A stretch of 64,000 bases of DNA from DATBGO01 sp963695645 (lineage in GTDB: Bacteria; Actinomycetota; Actinomycetes; Streptosporangiales; Streptosporangiaceae): the NCBI GenBank assembly GCA_963695645.1, contig CAVOHC010000017.1:558001-622000 (forward strand). Reading direction: 5' to 3'. The notes below the pieces were generated by a model. The model made no database searches, was not told where the DNA came from, and was given only the letters and a program-made list of their open reading frames with translations. The position numbers were made by a program, and so were the translations under genes. Shown here in pieces: positions 43,605 to 52,231 of the stretch (positions are counted from its first letter, which is position 1; every line of letters begins with the position of its first letter).

Positions 43605-44801
43605 GCCGCTAAACCTTAGCTCGCTGGAAGGCACGGTCTGCGCGCTGCCCTCCGGGCAGACCACTGCGCCGAACGCCTACTCCGCGACCATCGCGGTGAG
43701 CAAGGCGGGCGCCGCTGGGGCCACAGTCACCTTCGCGCTGACCGCGGGCAGCCTCCCGCCCGGACTGACCATGCCCGCGGGGTCCGGGTCCGGCACCGTG
43801 ATCACCGGGAACCCCACCAAGGCCGGAACGTTCAACTTCACCGTCAAGGCGACCGACGGGGGCCTGACCGCCACGCAGGCCTACCAGATCACGGTTACGG
43901 TGCAGGGCCCGCCGGATCAGCTGCTGTGCGACCCCGCCGATAACGGCGGCTTCCTGATCGCCGGAGTCTGCGTGCTGCCCGACGCCGTCGTCGGCGTGCC
44001 CTATCAAGGGCACCTGGTCACCAGTCACAAGGCCGGCGGCGCGCTCAGCGTCGTCGCCGGGTCCCTGCCGCCGGGCCTGTCCCTGTCCGCCACCTTCGGG
44101 CCGTCGGGCGCGATCGTCGGCGGTACTCCCGGCCAGCCGGCATCGAAGGCGGTTCCAGCTTCACTGTGCAAGGCACCGGCGACCAGGGCCAGCCCCTGTA
44201 TCAGGCCTACTCGATCGCGGTGGACCAGAACGTGCCGCTGGCCATCAACGCAAGCGGCGGTACAGACCTCGGTGGAACCGTCGGCCAGGCATTCGCGCAG
44301 GACTTCTTCCTCAGCGGCGGAGCCGGTCCCTGCACCTGGGCCGTTGCCGCCGGTCAGCTCCCGCCCGGGCTTACCCTGCAGACCACGGCAGGGCCGCGCG
44401 ACGCCAACAATGAGCTCGCCGGAACACCGACCACGGCCGGAACCTTCACCTTCACCATGCGGCTCACCGACTACGCCGGTCAGCAGGCAACGCAGCAATT
44501 CAGCCTCACCGTCGATCCGCCGCTGCAGATCAGCACCACCCCGCTGGCGACCGGAACCGTTGGCGTGCCGTACAGCCGCGACCTCATCGCCCACGGCGGC
44601 GCACCTCCGTACTCCTGGTTCGTCGTCACCAACATCAATGAGCTCCCGCCCGGCCTCACCCTCGGTGCGACTCCTCCGGACTTCAACAACGTCCTGACGG
44701 GAACGCCGACCCGGGCTGGCACCTTCAGCTTTCCAATGCAGGTGCAGGACTCACAGGACAACACGGCGACGGGGACGGTGACGATCACCATCGATCCGTA
44801 G
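43605..44801 (+). pseudogene. Truncated and frameshifted putative-Ig (He_PIG) surface protein
   Basis: The sequence encodes four to five repeats typical of putative Ig domains, each ending in a block such as LTAGSLPPGLTMPAG followed by GNPTKAGTFNFTVKATDGG, and again LPPGLTLGATPP with TGTPTRAGTFSFPMQVQDS. The frame changes at the GG of 44139-44140; adding one G gives a continuous GQPGIEGGSSFTVQGTGDQG. There is no signal peptide: the frame runs back into the end of hpaD, so the 5' part is missing. Such proteins are secreted, often adhesins or glycan-active enzymes. It is most likely a remnant. Confidence 0.75.
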
Positions 44802-45220
44802 CGCCGAGCGACGGCCGCGTCCAAGGAGCCGTGTAAACGAGCGGGAGTTCTAGCCCGCCGGACAGTGATGGGTGATCGCTTGCCAGTACAGCGGTAGCCA
44901 CGCGGGACACCCGGCCGTGACCCAGGAGAGCGGGTCATGGCCGGGCTCAGCGTCTGCCCGACTGCCGGTCTCAGCAGCCGTCGTGCCCAGGACGTCCGCA
45001 CGGCGCTGATCGGGCTGGTGACCAGCAGCAGGCGCCGGTGCGGGATCCCGGAAGGCCGGTGCGGCGTTGTCTCCCAGCGTGAGGCAGCCGTACGCCGTCC
45101 TGGGCTGGCCGTCGCCGAGCAGCCGCCTGGATGGTGTCCCGGCCGCACCACTGCCTGCAAACGACGGCGGCAGTGCGACGTACCGGCCCGGGAAGGTTCG
45201 CCGTCTGCGTTCCCGCGGAG
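44802..45220. other. Intergenic region with possible coding debris
   Basis: About 420 bases separate the Ig remnant and the next leftward gene. On the minus strand a frame ends ...CPAWLPLYWQAITHHCPAG before a stop near 44850, which looks like a protein tail, but I recognise no family and no start site. Confidence 0.25.
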
Positions 45221-46135
45221 CTATGGCACGGTCACCTCGTGCCATAGGCCGCCGTTCAGGTTGAGGTTGTTGCCGCGGGCCTGGCCGGGTGCGGTATCGG
45301 CGATGTAGGTGTAGAGGGGATGCCCGTTGTAGGTGGCCTGCAGCGACCCGCCGGAGCGCTTGATGGTGCCGAGCTTGCCGGCCACGCCCGCGGCGGCGGT
45401 GGCGGGGCCTTTCACCGGCGGCCAGTAAGCGGCGCAGGAGCCGTAGCACGCCGAGGTGGTGGGGGTGTCGGGGGCGAACCCGTACAGCGTCAGCCCGCGG
45501 GAGCTGGTGAGCACCCGGACGCCGCCGATGGTGACGGTCTTCAGGCTGCCCGCGGTCACGGGCGCTCCCTGGCCCCCCGCGGTGCCGGCCGCGATTCCGA
45601 GCAGCACCAGGGCCAGAACCGCGACGCCGGCGGCCGCCTTGGCCGCCGCAGGCCCGGCCTTCTGCAGGCGGGCCGACAGCTGGGCGCCCGGGCCGGCCGG
45701 CGGCCGGTCAGGCTCGCCCGCCGGGCCGGAAGGCAGCGTGGCGGCGGCGGCCAGCGCCGCGAATGCGGCCACCTCGATGACGCCGGCGACGATCCCGGCT
45801 GTCGTGCGGACCTCGGTGAACCCGAACAGGCCGACCCATATCGACAGCAGATACCCGCCGAGGGTGGACAGCGCGAACAGCGCGCCGGCGGCGGCGGCCA
45901 GCCGGCTGCCGGACACCGCGACCACTGCGGCGAGCCCGAACGCCGCGATCACCTGAAGCAGGAACAGCCACCCGATGGTGGGAATCGACTTGTAGCCGGT
46001 CAGGTACAGGTCCAGGTGGATCGCGCCGGCCGCGGCCAGCAGCGCCGCCCCCGCGATCCGCAGCGCCAGCCTGGGCCACCGGCCCGAGGACGCCCGCCGA
46101 GCCCGCCGTGATCCCGCCCGCTGTGTTTCCGTCAT
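45221..46135 (-). CDS. Membrane protein with C-terminal secreted-repeat (PF03640-like) domain
   Basis: The 304-residue protein has about five hydrophobic spans (IAGAALLAAAGAIHLDLYL, WLFLLQVIAAFGLAAVVAVS and others) followed by an extracytoplasmic domain of about 95 residues. That domain is of the actinobacterial secreted-repeat type: VRVLTSSRGLTLYGFAPDTP, CYGSCAAYWPPVKG, LGTIKRSGG and GHPLYTYIADTAPGQARG. Function is unknown; the paired cysteines and Y/W/H-rich loops suggest a disulfide- or metal-linked module. A second gene with the same domain on a lipoprotein anchor lies 0.9 kb away in the opposite direction. Confidence 0.8.
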   Translation of the reverse strand: MTETQRAGSRRARRASSGRWPRLALRIAGAALLAAAGAIHLDLYLTGYKSIPTIGWLFLLQVIAAFGLAAVVAVSGSRLAAAAGALFALSTLGGYLLSIWVGLFGFTEVRTTAGIVAGVIEVAAFAALAAAATLPSGPAGEPDRPPAGPGAQLSARLQKAGPAAAKAAAGVAVLALVLLGIAAGTAGGQGAPVTAGSLKTVTIGGVRVLTSSRGLTLYGFAPDTPTTSACYGSCAAYWPPVKGPATAAAGVAGKLGTIKRSGGSLQATYNGHPLYTYIADTAPGQARGNNLNLNGGLWHEVTVP

Positions 46136-46276
46136 ACCTGTTTCACGTTCCCCGCGAGCCGCCAGTTCAGCCCTGCGACGCCAACGTCGGTCGGCAGTTC
46201 GGCCGCTGCCGTGCCGCCCGCCTGGCCGGGCGTCAGCTCAGGCTGCCCGGCGTGGCCGGGGTCCTAGGATGCGGTT

Positions 46277-46786
46277 GTGGCCCGGACTGATCGCCGTTGC
46301 GTCGGCGCGCTGGTGCTGGTGTGCAGCGTGGCGCTGGTCACGGCCGGATGCGCGGCCGCCCGGCCGTCAGCACCTGCGGCGGCAGTGCCGGCGGGTCCCA
46401 GCCGCCCGGTGGCAGCCGGGAGGTACCTGGCGATCGCGGAGGACGGGAACGACAGGCTCGAGGTCGACTTCGACCGGCTGACCGGGCGGGACCGTGACCG
46501 TCTCGCAGCGGCGCACGCCGATCTGCGGGACGCCGCGGCCACCGAACGCCGGTTCGACCGGCGCCTGCTCGCGATCATGTTCCCAGCCGCGACCGAGCGG
46601 ATCGTGCGGCTGCTGTTCCAGGTCAACCAGTCCCGGGCCAGCCTGACCATCTCGGCTGCTAGGTCCGTGTCATTGCGGCAGCTTGGCTCTTTTGAGCGCC
46701 GGCTGAGCGCGGCTAACGGGCCGGTTGAGGAGGCGGTGCGGGTGATCCGCAGCCAGCTTGGCCTGCCGCCGCCAGACACGAGCTGA
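46277..46786 (+). CDS. Hypothetical lipoprotein
   Basis: The 169-residue product begins at a GTG with a basic leader, a hydrophobic stretch and a lipobox VTAGCAAA, so it should be anchored on the outer face of the membrane. The mature part is alpha-helical and charged (LEVDFDRLTGRDRDRLAAAH, RRLSAANGPVEEAVRVIRSQ). I recognise no family. It lies between two genes for secreted-repeat proteins and may act with them at the cell surface. Confidence 0.6.
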   Translation: MARTDRRCVGALVLVCSVALVTAGCAAARPSAPAAAVPAGPSRPVAAGRYLAIAEDGNDRLEVDFDRLTGRDRDRLAAAHADLRDAAATERRFDRRLLAIMFPAATERIVRLLFQVNQSRASLTISAARSVSLRQLGSFERRLSAANGPVEEAVRVIRSQLGLPPPDTS

Positions 46787-47041
46787 CAGCGTGCGCCGGC
46801 CGTGCCGGTGTACCGGCAGGCGGGTATGAGCCGTTTCAGCAGGTATGGCTGGCCTGTCCGTCACGGCCAGCCCGGTATCCCGGCTGCCGGCCTGTGACCA
46901 GCAGCTTTTCCGCTCGTGCCCCGCGGCGCGCGCGGACGGCGGCCAGCGGCCCGCCGGAAGTTCTGCGGCGATGGTGAACGGGCAGCCCGGCAGTTACGTG
47001 GTCCGGGTTATCAGCCAACTCCAGGTGAACGGGGACATTCG

Positions 47042-47575
47042 ATGAATATCAGATGGCTGGCGCCAGCGGGCGTCGGGGCGGCCGCCCTGGTGATCGCGGC
47101 TTGCGGGAGCTCGGGCAGCTCGGCTGGGTCGGGGGCCGCTCCGTCGTCCGGCGCCGCCTCGCCGGCCTCAGCGGCGGCCGCATCCGGCAGCGCGCTGAAG
47201 ACCGCGAAGATCGGCGGAGCTACCGTGCTCACCAGCGCCAAGGGCTTCACCTTGTACTGGTTCGTCCCGGACACGCCGACCACCTCGAAGTGCAACGGGT
47301 CGTGTGCCACGTTCTGGCCGCCGGTGAAAGGCGCGGCCACCGCGGGCACCGGGGTCACCGGCAAGCTGGGCACCATCAAGCGCGCCGACGGGTCGGTCCA
47401 GGCCACCTGGAACGGGCACCCGCTCTACACCTACTCCGGCGACACCGCCGCCGGGCAGGCCAAGGGCAACGGGCTGAACGTCTCGGGCGGGGTGTGGCAC
47501 GAGGTCACCCTCTCCGGCGCCGCGGCGCCCGCTCCGAGCCAGTCCTCCAGCTCCGGCGGCGGATACGGGTACTGA
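47042..47575 (+). CDS. Secreted-repeat (PF03640-like) lipoprotein
   Basis: From the ATG at 47042 the protein begins MNIRWLAPAGVGAAALVIAA followed by the lipobox cysteine, a Ser/Gly/Ala linker and one secreted-repeat domain: ATVLTSAKGFTLYWFVPDTP, CNGSCATFWPPVKG, GKLGTIKRADGS and GHPLYTYSGDTAAGQAKG. The cysteine pair and the WPPV motif match the domain of the 45221-46135 protein almost residue for residue. The longer frame starting upstream was rejected because only this start gives a lipoprotein signal. Function is unknown. Confidence 0.82.
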   Translation: MNIRWLAPAGVGAAALVIAACGSSGSSAGSGAAPSSGAASPASAAAASGSALKTAKIGGATVLTSAKGFTLYWFVPDTPTTSKCNGSCATFWPPVKGAATAGTGVTGKLGTIKRADGSVQATWNGHPLYTYSGDTAAGQAKGNGLNVSGGVWHEVTLSGAAAPAPSQSSSSGGGYGY

Positions 47576-47954
47576 CACCCGGCACCGCCGGCGGCCCCGC
47601 ACCTGACCCGTCCCGGGCCCGCCCGCCGCGGCGGACACCCCTGGCGTCCCGGTCCCGCCCCGCTGCCCCGAGGGCCGCGGGCGTGGCACATGTCCCGGCC
47701 ACCGCCGCCCGGCCTGGCGGATCTGGCTGCGCGATCGCGACGGCCGCCTGCGACTGCGAGAAGTTCCGCCCGCCGACTGGCCGCCAGCGATAAGGCGGCA
47801 GCCCTGGCCAACAGTAGCGAGCCAGGGTCGCCGCCAGTCCTGCTAGGTGGACTTGCCGCTATTGCGTACTATCTCAAGCATCGTTATTATCCCCGTAACC
47901 GTGTGACTGCCGTCACAGAGGCGGTAGCCACGGCGTGTCCCAGGAGGAATGGAC
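47576..47954. promoter_or_regulatory. Intergenic region with probable promoter of the hydrolase gene
   Basis: No gene is supported. An AT-richer stretch around 47865-47900 (ttgcgtactatctcaagcat and following) is the likely promoter. AGGAGG at 47942-47947 is the ribosome site, seven bases before the ATG at 47955. Confidence 0.4.
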
Positions 47955-48557
47955 ATGCCTGTCAGGGATGACTACGTGCGCGAAGAGATCATGCAGGTGC
48001 GCGGAAGGCCGCTGCGCGTCGCAATCCGGCCCGGCAGCGGGACAGCGCCTCCGCTGCTGCTGTGCAACGGCATCGGCATGCGACTGGAAGCCTGGCAGCC
48101 GTTCGTGGATGCACTCGACCCGGCCATCGAGGTGATCCGCTTCGAATCCCCCGGCGCCGGTGGCTCTCAGCTTCCCAGGCTGCCTTACCGTTTCACCACC
48201 CTGGCCCTGCTCCTGCGCGAGATGCTGCACAATCTCGGCCACCAGCAGGCCGACGTCCTAGGTATCTCCTGGGGAGGCCTCCTGGCTCAGCAGTTCGCGC
48301 TGTGCAACCCGCACCTGTGCCGGCGGCTGATCCTGGTGGCGACGCCGGGGTTCACCACGCTGCCGCTGCTGCCGCTCATCCGCCAGCGCACCCTGGTGCT
48401 CACGGGCGACCAGGACCCGATCATCCCGGTGGCCAACGGCCGGATCCTAGCCGCGGGCATCCCCCGCGCCACGCTGCACGTGTACCACGGCGGCCACATC
48501 GATCCGGTGACCCGCCCGAGCCTGCTCACGCCCATGATCACCAGCTTCCTCGCGTAG
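47955..48557 (+). CDS. Cap-less alpha/beta hydrolase related to PHA depolymerase
   Basis: The protein of about 200 residues resembles intracellular poly-hydroxyalkanoate depolymerases: LRVAIRPGSGTAPPLLLCNG, IEVIRFESPGAGGSQLP, YRFTTLALLLREMLHNLGHQ, the nucleophile in VLGISWGGLL, the acid in LVLTGDQDPIIP and the base in VYHGGHIDPV. The usual lid of roughly 60 residues between the sixth strand and the acid loop is absent: LVATPGFTTLPLLPLIRQ joins the two sides directly and in frame. The triad is complete, so a working hydrolase with an open active site is possible. The ATG at 47955 is chosen because AGGAGG is seven bases upstream; the ATG at 47949 is too close to it. Confidence 0.8.
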   Translation: MPVRDDYVREEIMQVRGRPLRVAIRPGSGTAPPLLLCNGIGMRLEAWQPFVDALDPAIEVIRFESPGAGGSQLPRLPYRFTTLALLLREMLHNLGHQQADVLGISWGGLLAQQFALCNPHLCRRLILVATPGFTTLPLLPLIRQRTLVLTGDQDPIIPVANGRILAAGIPRATLHVYHGGHIDPVTRPSLLTPMITSFLA

Positions 48558-48649
48558 GTGGACGACCTTCGAGACAACGGCTCCGGGCTGGATCTCGACC
48601 TCGGACGTTGCGGAAACGACGGTGTGTGACATGGGCCTATCCTGAGGCA

Positions 48650-49492
48650 CTACGGCTCGTCGGCCAGGAACGGGTGGTGGTGGTATCCGGAGTCGTCGAG
48701 AACGGCGACCGTCGACTCGGGAACTTCGATGAAGGCCCCCGGCAGGTCGTTCAGCGGCTCGGAGACCACAACGTGGGCACGCTCGCCGAAGGCGCGCAGC
48801 CGGTCGGCGTCGGGGTACATCTGTTGCAGCGTGGCCAGGTCGGCGGAGTGGAACAGGGTGCGCGTCTGCCGCTGCGAGGAGTACCGGAAAGCCCACACGG
48901 TGATGCCGTCGGAGACCGCGACAGTCCCCTGCATCGGGAAGTTCACCCCGTGCTTGTGGCCGACCGACTCCACCGTCTGGATGGCCTTCGCCAGCGCGGC
49001 GACGGGATCCTCGCGCAGCCCCAGGGTCAAGGCGAGGTGGAATAGCACCTCCGAGTCGGTGGTCCCGGTGATGTGGGGGTACAGCGACGGGTCGACGGCG
49101 AAGGCCAGGTCACGCTTCACCGAGCCGAACCCGGCGACGGCGCCGTTGTGCATGAACAGCCAGTTCTGGAACCGGAACGGGTGGCAGTTAGTCTGCTGGA
49201 TCGGCGGGCCGGCCGCGGCGCGGACGTGGCTGAAGAACAACGGAGATTCGATGGCCTGGGTGAGCTCGCGCAGGTTCTGGTCATTCCATGCAGGCTCGAT
49301 GCTGCGGAAGACTGCGGGCACATTGGCCCCTTGCGGGTCCGCCGGATACCACCCGAACCCGAACCCGTCACCGTTGACCGTCTCCGCGCCGAGCGGAGAA
49401 TCCAGCGACTGCGCGATCAGCGAATGCTTAGGGTGCAAGATCAGCTCGGAGGGCCGCAGCGGCTCCCCGGAGTACGCCAGCCAACGACACAT
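48650..49492 (-). CDS. Class II glutamine amidotransferase (YafJ/EgtC-like)
   Basis: The protein starts MCRWLAYSGEPLRPSELILH, so removal of Met exposes Cys2 as the N-terminal nucleophile of class II amidotransferases. For this reason the start is placed at 49492 rather than at the longer frame's start; GAGGAGG lies eight bases upstream. Other blocks are FGFGWYPADPQGANVPAVFR, FFSHVRAAAG, HPFRFQNWLFMHNGAVAGF and TDSEVLFHLAL. The domain hydrolyses glutamine, or in EgtC a gamma-glutamyl bond of the ergothioneine precursor. No egtABDE genes are adjacent, so a YafJ-like hydrolase is equally likely. It is cytoplasmic. Confidence 0.88.
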   Translation of the reverse strand: MCRWLAYSGEPLRPSELILHPKHSLIAQSLDSPLGAETVNGDGFGFGWYPADPQGANVPAVFRSIEPAWNDQNLRELTQAIESPLFFSHVRAAAGPPIQQTNCHPFRFQNWLFMHNGAVAGFGSVKRDLAFAVDPSLYPHITGTTDSEVLFHLALTLGLREDPVAALAKAIQTVESVGHKHGVNFPMQGTVAVSDGITVWAFRYSSQRQTRTLFHSADLATLQQMYPDADRLRAFGERAHVVVSEPLNDLPGAFIEVPESTVAVLDDSGYHHHPFLADEP

Positions 49493-49748
49493 GGTAGGGA
49501 CCTCCTCGCCCACTGCACGGCTTGCCGCAGATCAGGTTTGACACTACGCGGAATGTCAGCCGGTGCCGCAGGGGCCCGCCGGGTGATGCGCCGGCACGAG
49601 CACACACACGGGGTACGCAGGTAAATGCCGGCCGGTTGGCCTGGCGGACGGGATGATGAGATGAAAACGGTAATTGTGGCGGAGTTGCGGCCGGGCTCGA
49701 ACTTGTCTGACCTGCCAGTCCGCCCCGAACCGGTCGCGGGCCTGCGTC

Positions 49749-50684
49749 ATGGGTGACGCTGCGGTTGAGGTCTCGCTGAGCATCCGGGCTCACCACGCGG
49801 AGGGCCCGCTGTGGGACGCTGCGACGGCCTGCCTGTGGTGGGTGGACATCACCGGGCAACGGGTGCACTGCTTCGACCCAGAGTCGAGCAACGACAGCTC
49901 CTGGAGTACCGCCGGGCAGCCGGGCGGGGTGGTCCTGAGCGCGGCCGGAGAGCCGGTCGTGGCCAGCCCCGAGGGCTTGGCCGTGCTCGACCGCAGGACC
50001 GGCGCGATGGACCTTCGCGTCCCGATCGAGCAGGACAGGCCCGGGAACCGCGCGAACGACGCCAAGACCGACGGCCGCGGACGGGTCTGGGTCGGCACGA
50101 TGGCCTACGACAAGCGGCCAGCCAACGCAGCTCTGTACCGGGTCGATGGCGCCACGGTGAGCCGCGTGGCCGATGGCCTGACGATCTGCAACGGGCCGGC
50201 GTTCGACGAGCCGCACGGGCGCCTCTACCTCGCCGACACCGCCATCAGCGTCGTCGACGTCTTCGGCCTGGACCCCGCGACAGGCACCCTCAGCGGCCGC
50301 CGTCGTTTCCTCGACTTCGGCGAGGCGCAGGTCTGGCCGGACGGCATGACCGTCGACGACGAGGGCATGCTGTGGGTCGCGCTGGGACGGGCCGGGGCCG
50401 TTCACCGCTACCGCGCGGACGGCACCCTCGACGGCGTCGTCGAGCTGCCCACGACCAACCCCACCTCGGTGGCCTTCGGCGGCACCGACGGCGGCGACCT
50501 GTACATCACCACCTCATGGTTCGACCTGGAAATAGGCAGCCGCTCCGCCCAGCCGCTGGCCGGCATGATCTTCCGCTGCCGCCCCGGAGTGACCGGGCCG
50601 CCCGCACCGCGGTACGCGGGCGTCCCGCCCCCGCCAGAGCCGTTGCCCGGGCGCGACCCCGGCCGGCCCCGCCTCAGCCTTTGA
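49749..50684 (+). CDS. SMP-30/gluconolactonase-family lactonase
   Basis: The protein of about 311 residues is a six-bladed propeller of the SMP-30/LRE family: HAEGPLWDAATACLWWVDIT carries the metal-binding Glu, NRANDAKTDGRGRVWVGTMA the Asn ligand, and VWPDGMTVDDEGMLWVALGR the Asp/DGMT catalytic region. It hydrolyses sugar lactones such as gluconolactone. The ATG at 49749 fits the family's N-terminus; the upstream 25 codons of the open frame do not. The last 40 residues are proline-rich and unusual. Confidence 0.88.
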   Translation: MGDAAVEVSLSIRAHHAEGPLWDAATACLWWVDITGQRVHCFDPESSNDSSWSTAGQPGGVVLSAAGEPVVASPEGLAVLDRRTGAMDLRVPIEQDRPGNRANDAKTDGRGRVWVGTMAYDKRPANAALYRVDGATVSRVADGLTICNGPAFDEPHGRLYLADTAISVVDVFGLDPATGTLSGRRRFLDFGEAQVWPDGMTVDDEGMLWVALGRAGAVHRYRADGTLDGVVELPTTNPTSVAFGGTDGGDLYITTSWFDLEIGSRSAQPLAGMIFRCRPGVTGPPAPRYAGVPPPPEPLPGRDPGRPRLSL

Positions 50685-51010
50685 CCAGGGACTGAGAATA
50701 GGTCGCCGGAATATGGTGCACCGGCCGGTATCGCTCGGGGTCGTCTTGAGCCGCTGATGCTGGCCGAAATGCCGCCTGCGGGATTGCCCCTCCCCCGCTC
50801 GGGGGCCAACGGCTCCATTGCCAACGTTGTCTGCTAGCCGACCGGTGAAAGCGTGTTGGCCAAAGTGGTCAGCGGATGTGCAGACGAGGCAATCGGCGCG
50901 CCTGATCGGCATTGGCTAAGGCTGACTGGAACGCATGCCGCTTAACAGGAAGAAGAGCCGCAGGTGGTTCAGCCCGGCCCAGATGTTGAAACGTCACTGT
51001 TCCCGGTGCC
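50685..51010. other. Intergenic region with no supported gene
   Basis: These 326 bases precede the two-component module. No motif-bearing frame is present. The promoter of the downstream operon should lie here, but no clear -10/-35 pair can be assigned. Confidence 0.4.
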
Positions 51011-52231
51011 GTGGTCCTGCCGCATACTGGTCCGGTGGAACCGGCAGCTGATTCCGTCGAGGGGCAGATCCAGCCCCCCGCGGGCCGCCGCAGGCGGGCA
51101 CGCCGCCCGCGGTTAGCAGGGCCATCCGACCAGGCCCTGCACCGGCTGGCCGGCTGGTATGCGATCGCCCTGCGCCTCGGCGGCGCGGTCTTGTTCACCG
51201 CGGTAGCGGTGCTGGCCGCAACGAAGCAGATCTCCGGCTGGTGGCTGGGCGCACCGCTGACCGCGCTGTGCTTGTGGTCAGCCTTCTTCACCTGGCGGGT
51301 CCGGCGGGCCGGGTTGACGCCGGCTGTGGTACTGGCCGACGCCGCGGTTATCTCGGCGCTGGCGCTGGCGCAGCAGCACCTGGTCCCGGCCGTGCTGATC
51401 AAGGACAGCACGACCTGGATGCTCCCGCTGGCCTGCACGTCGGTATACATCCTGCAGATCGCGCTGCGGCCGTGGCTCGGGCTGCCCGGGGCCGCGATCG
51501 TGGTCATCGCCTACGGGCTCGGCGCCGGCCACCCGGCCGATGCCTGGCTGCTGGTGGTGGAGACGATCGTCGCGGCCGGGCTGGTGGCGGTGATCCGCGG
51601 CGGCGCCCGGCAAGCGGACGCGATCGTCGCCGTCGGCCTGGAGACCGAGCGGCAGATCCGGGCCGAGGAGGCGCGACGCGCTGACGAGCGAGAACAGCAC
51701 CGCCAGCTGCACGACACCGCCCTGTCGACCCTGACCATGGTCGCGGCCGGCGCCTTTGCCCAACCGTCCCCGGCGCTGACCGCGCAGGCGGCCCGGGACC
51801 TGCGCGTGCTGCAAGGGCTCGCGGGCGCCCCGGCCGGGCCGGGCGGCTTGGCGCCGCCGACTGACCTGAGACCGAAGCTGGAGCGGGCCGCGGCCAGCAC
51901 CGATGACCTGGCCGTGCGGCTGAAGCTCGTCCCGGTCACGCTGCCGTCTCCGGTCGCGGATCAGCTGGTCGCCTGCGTCGGCGAGGCGCTGCGCAACGTC
52001 GAGCGGCACGCCGGAACCGGCCAGGCGGAAGTGACCGTCACCGGCGGTCCGGGCTGGGCGGTCGTCAAGATCACTGACCGCGGCCGCGGGTTCGACCCGG
52101 CCGCCACCCCGCCATCGCGCCGGGGCATCCGCGAGTCGATCACCGGACGGATGCTGGCGGCCGGCGGCCGGGCCGCGATCGCCAGCCGTCCCGGCGCGGG
52201 CACGACCGTCACCGTGAGCTGGCCGGCATGA
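51011..52231 (+). CDS. Membrane sensor histidine kinase (NarL/DesK type)
   Basis: The 406-residue protein has about five N-terminal hydrophobic spans (residues 45-200), then a coiled segment ending in the H-box HRQLHDTALSTLTMV with the phospho-accepting His around residue 235. An HATPase domain follows, with LRNVERHAGTGQAEV (N-box), ITDRGRGFDP (G1) and SRPGAGTTVTVSWP (G2). It should autophosphorylate and pass phosphate to the response regulator two genes downstream. The start could be GTG 51011 or GTG 51035. Its stop overlaps the next gene by four bases. Confidence 0.88.
   Translation: MVLPHTGPVEPAADSVEGQIQPPAGRRRRARRPRLAGPSDQALHRLAGWYAIALRLGGAVLFTAVAVLAATKQISGWWLGAPLTALCLWSAFFTWRVRRAGLTPAVVLADAAVISALALAQQHLVPAVLIKDSTTWMLPLACTSVYILQIALRPWLGLPGAAIVVIAYGLGAGHPADAWLLVVETIVAAGLVAVIRGGARQADAIVAVGLETERQIRAEEARRADEREQHRQLHDTALSTLTMVAAGAFAQPSPALTAQAARDLRVLQGLAGAPAGPGGLAPPTDLRPKLERAAASTDDLAVRLKLVPVTLPSPVADQLVACVGEALRNVERHAGTGQAEVTVTGGPGWAVVKITDRGRGFDPAATPPSRRGIRESITGRMLAAGGRAAIASRPGAGTTVTVSWPA

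Noticed and set aside
47949..47951. ATG at 47949 as start of the PhaZ-like hydrolase
   Set aside because: Only one base separates it from AGGAGG; the ATG six bases further on has a normal seven-base spacing.
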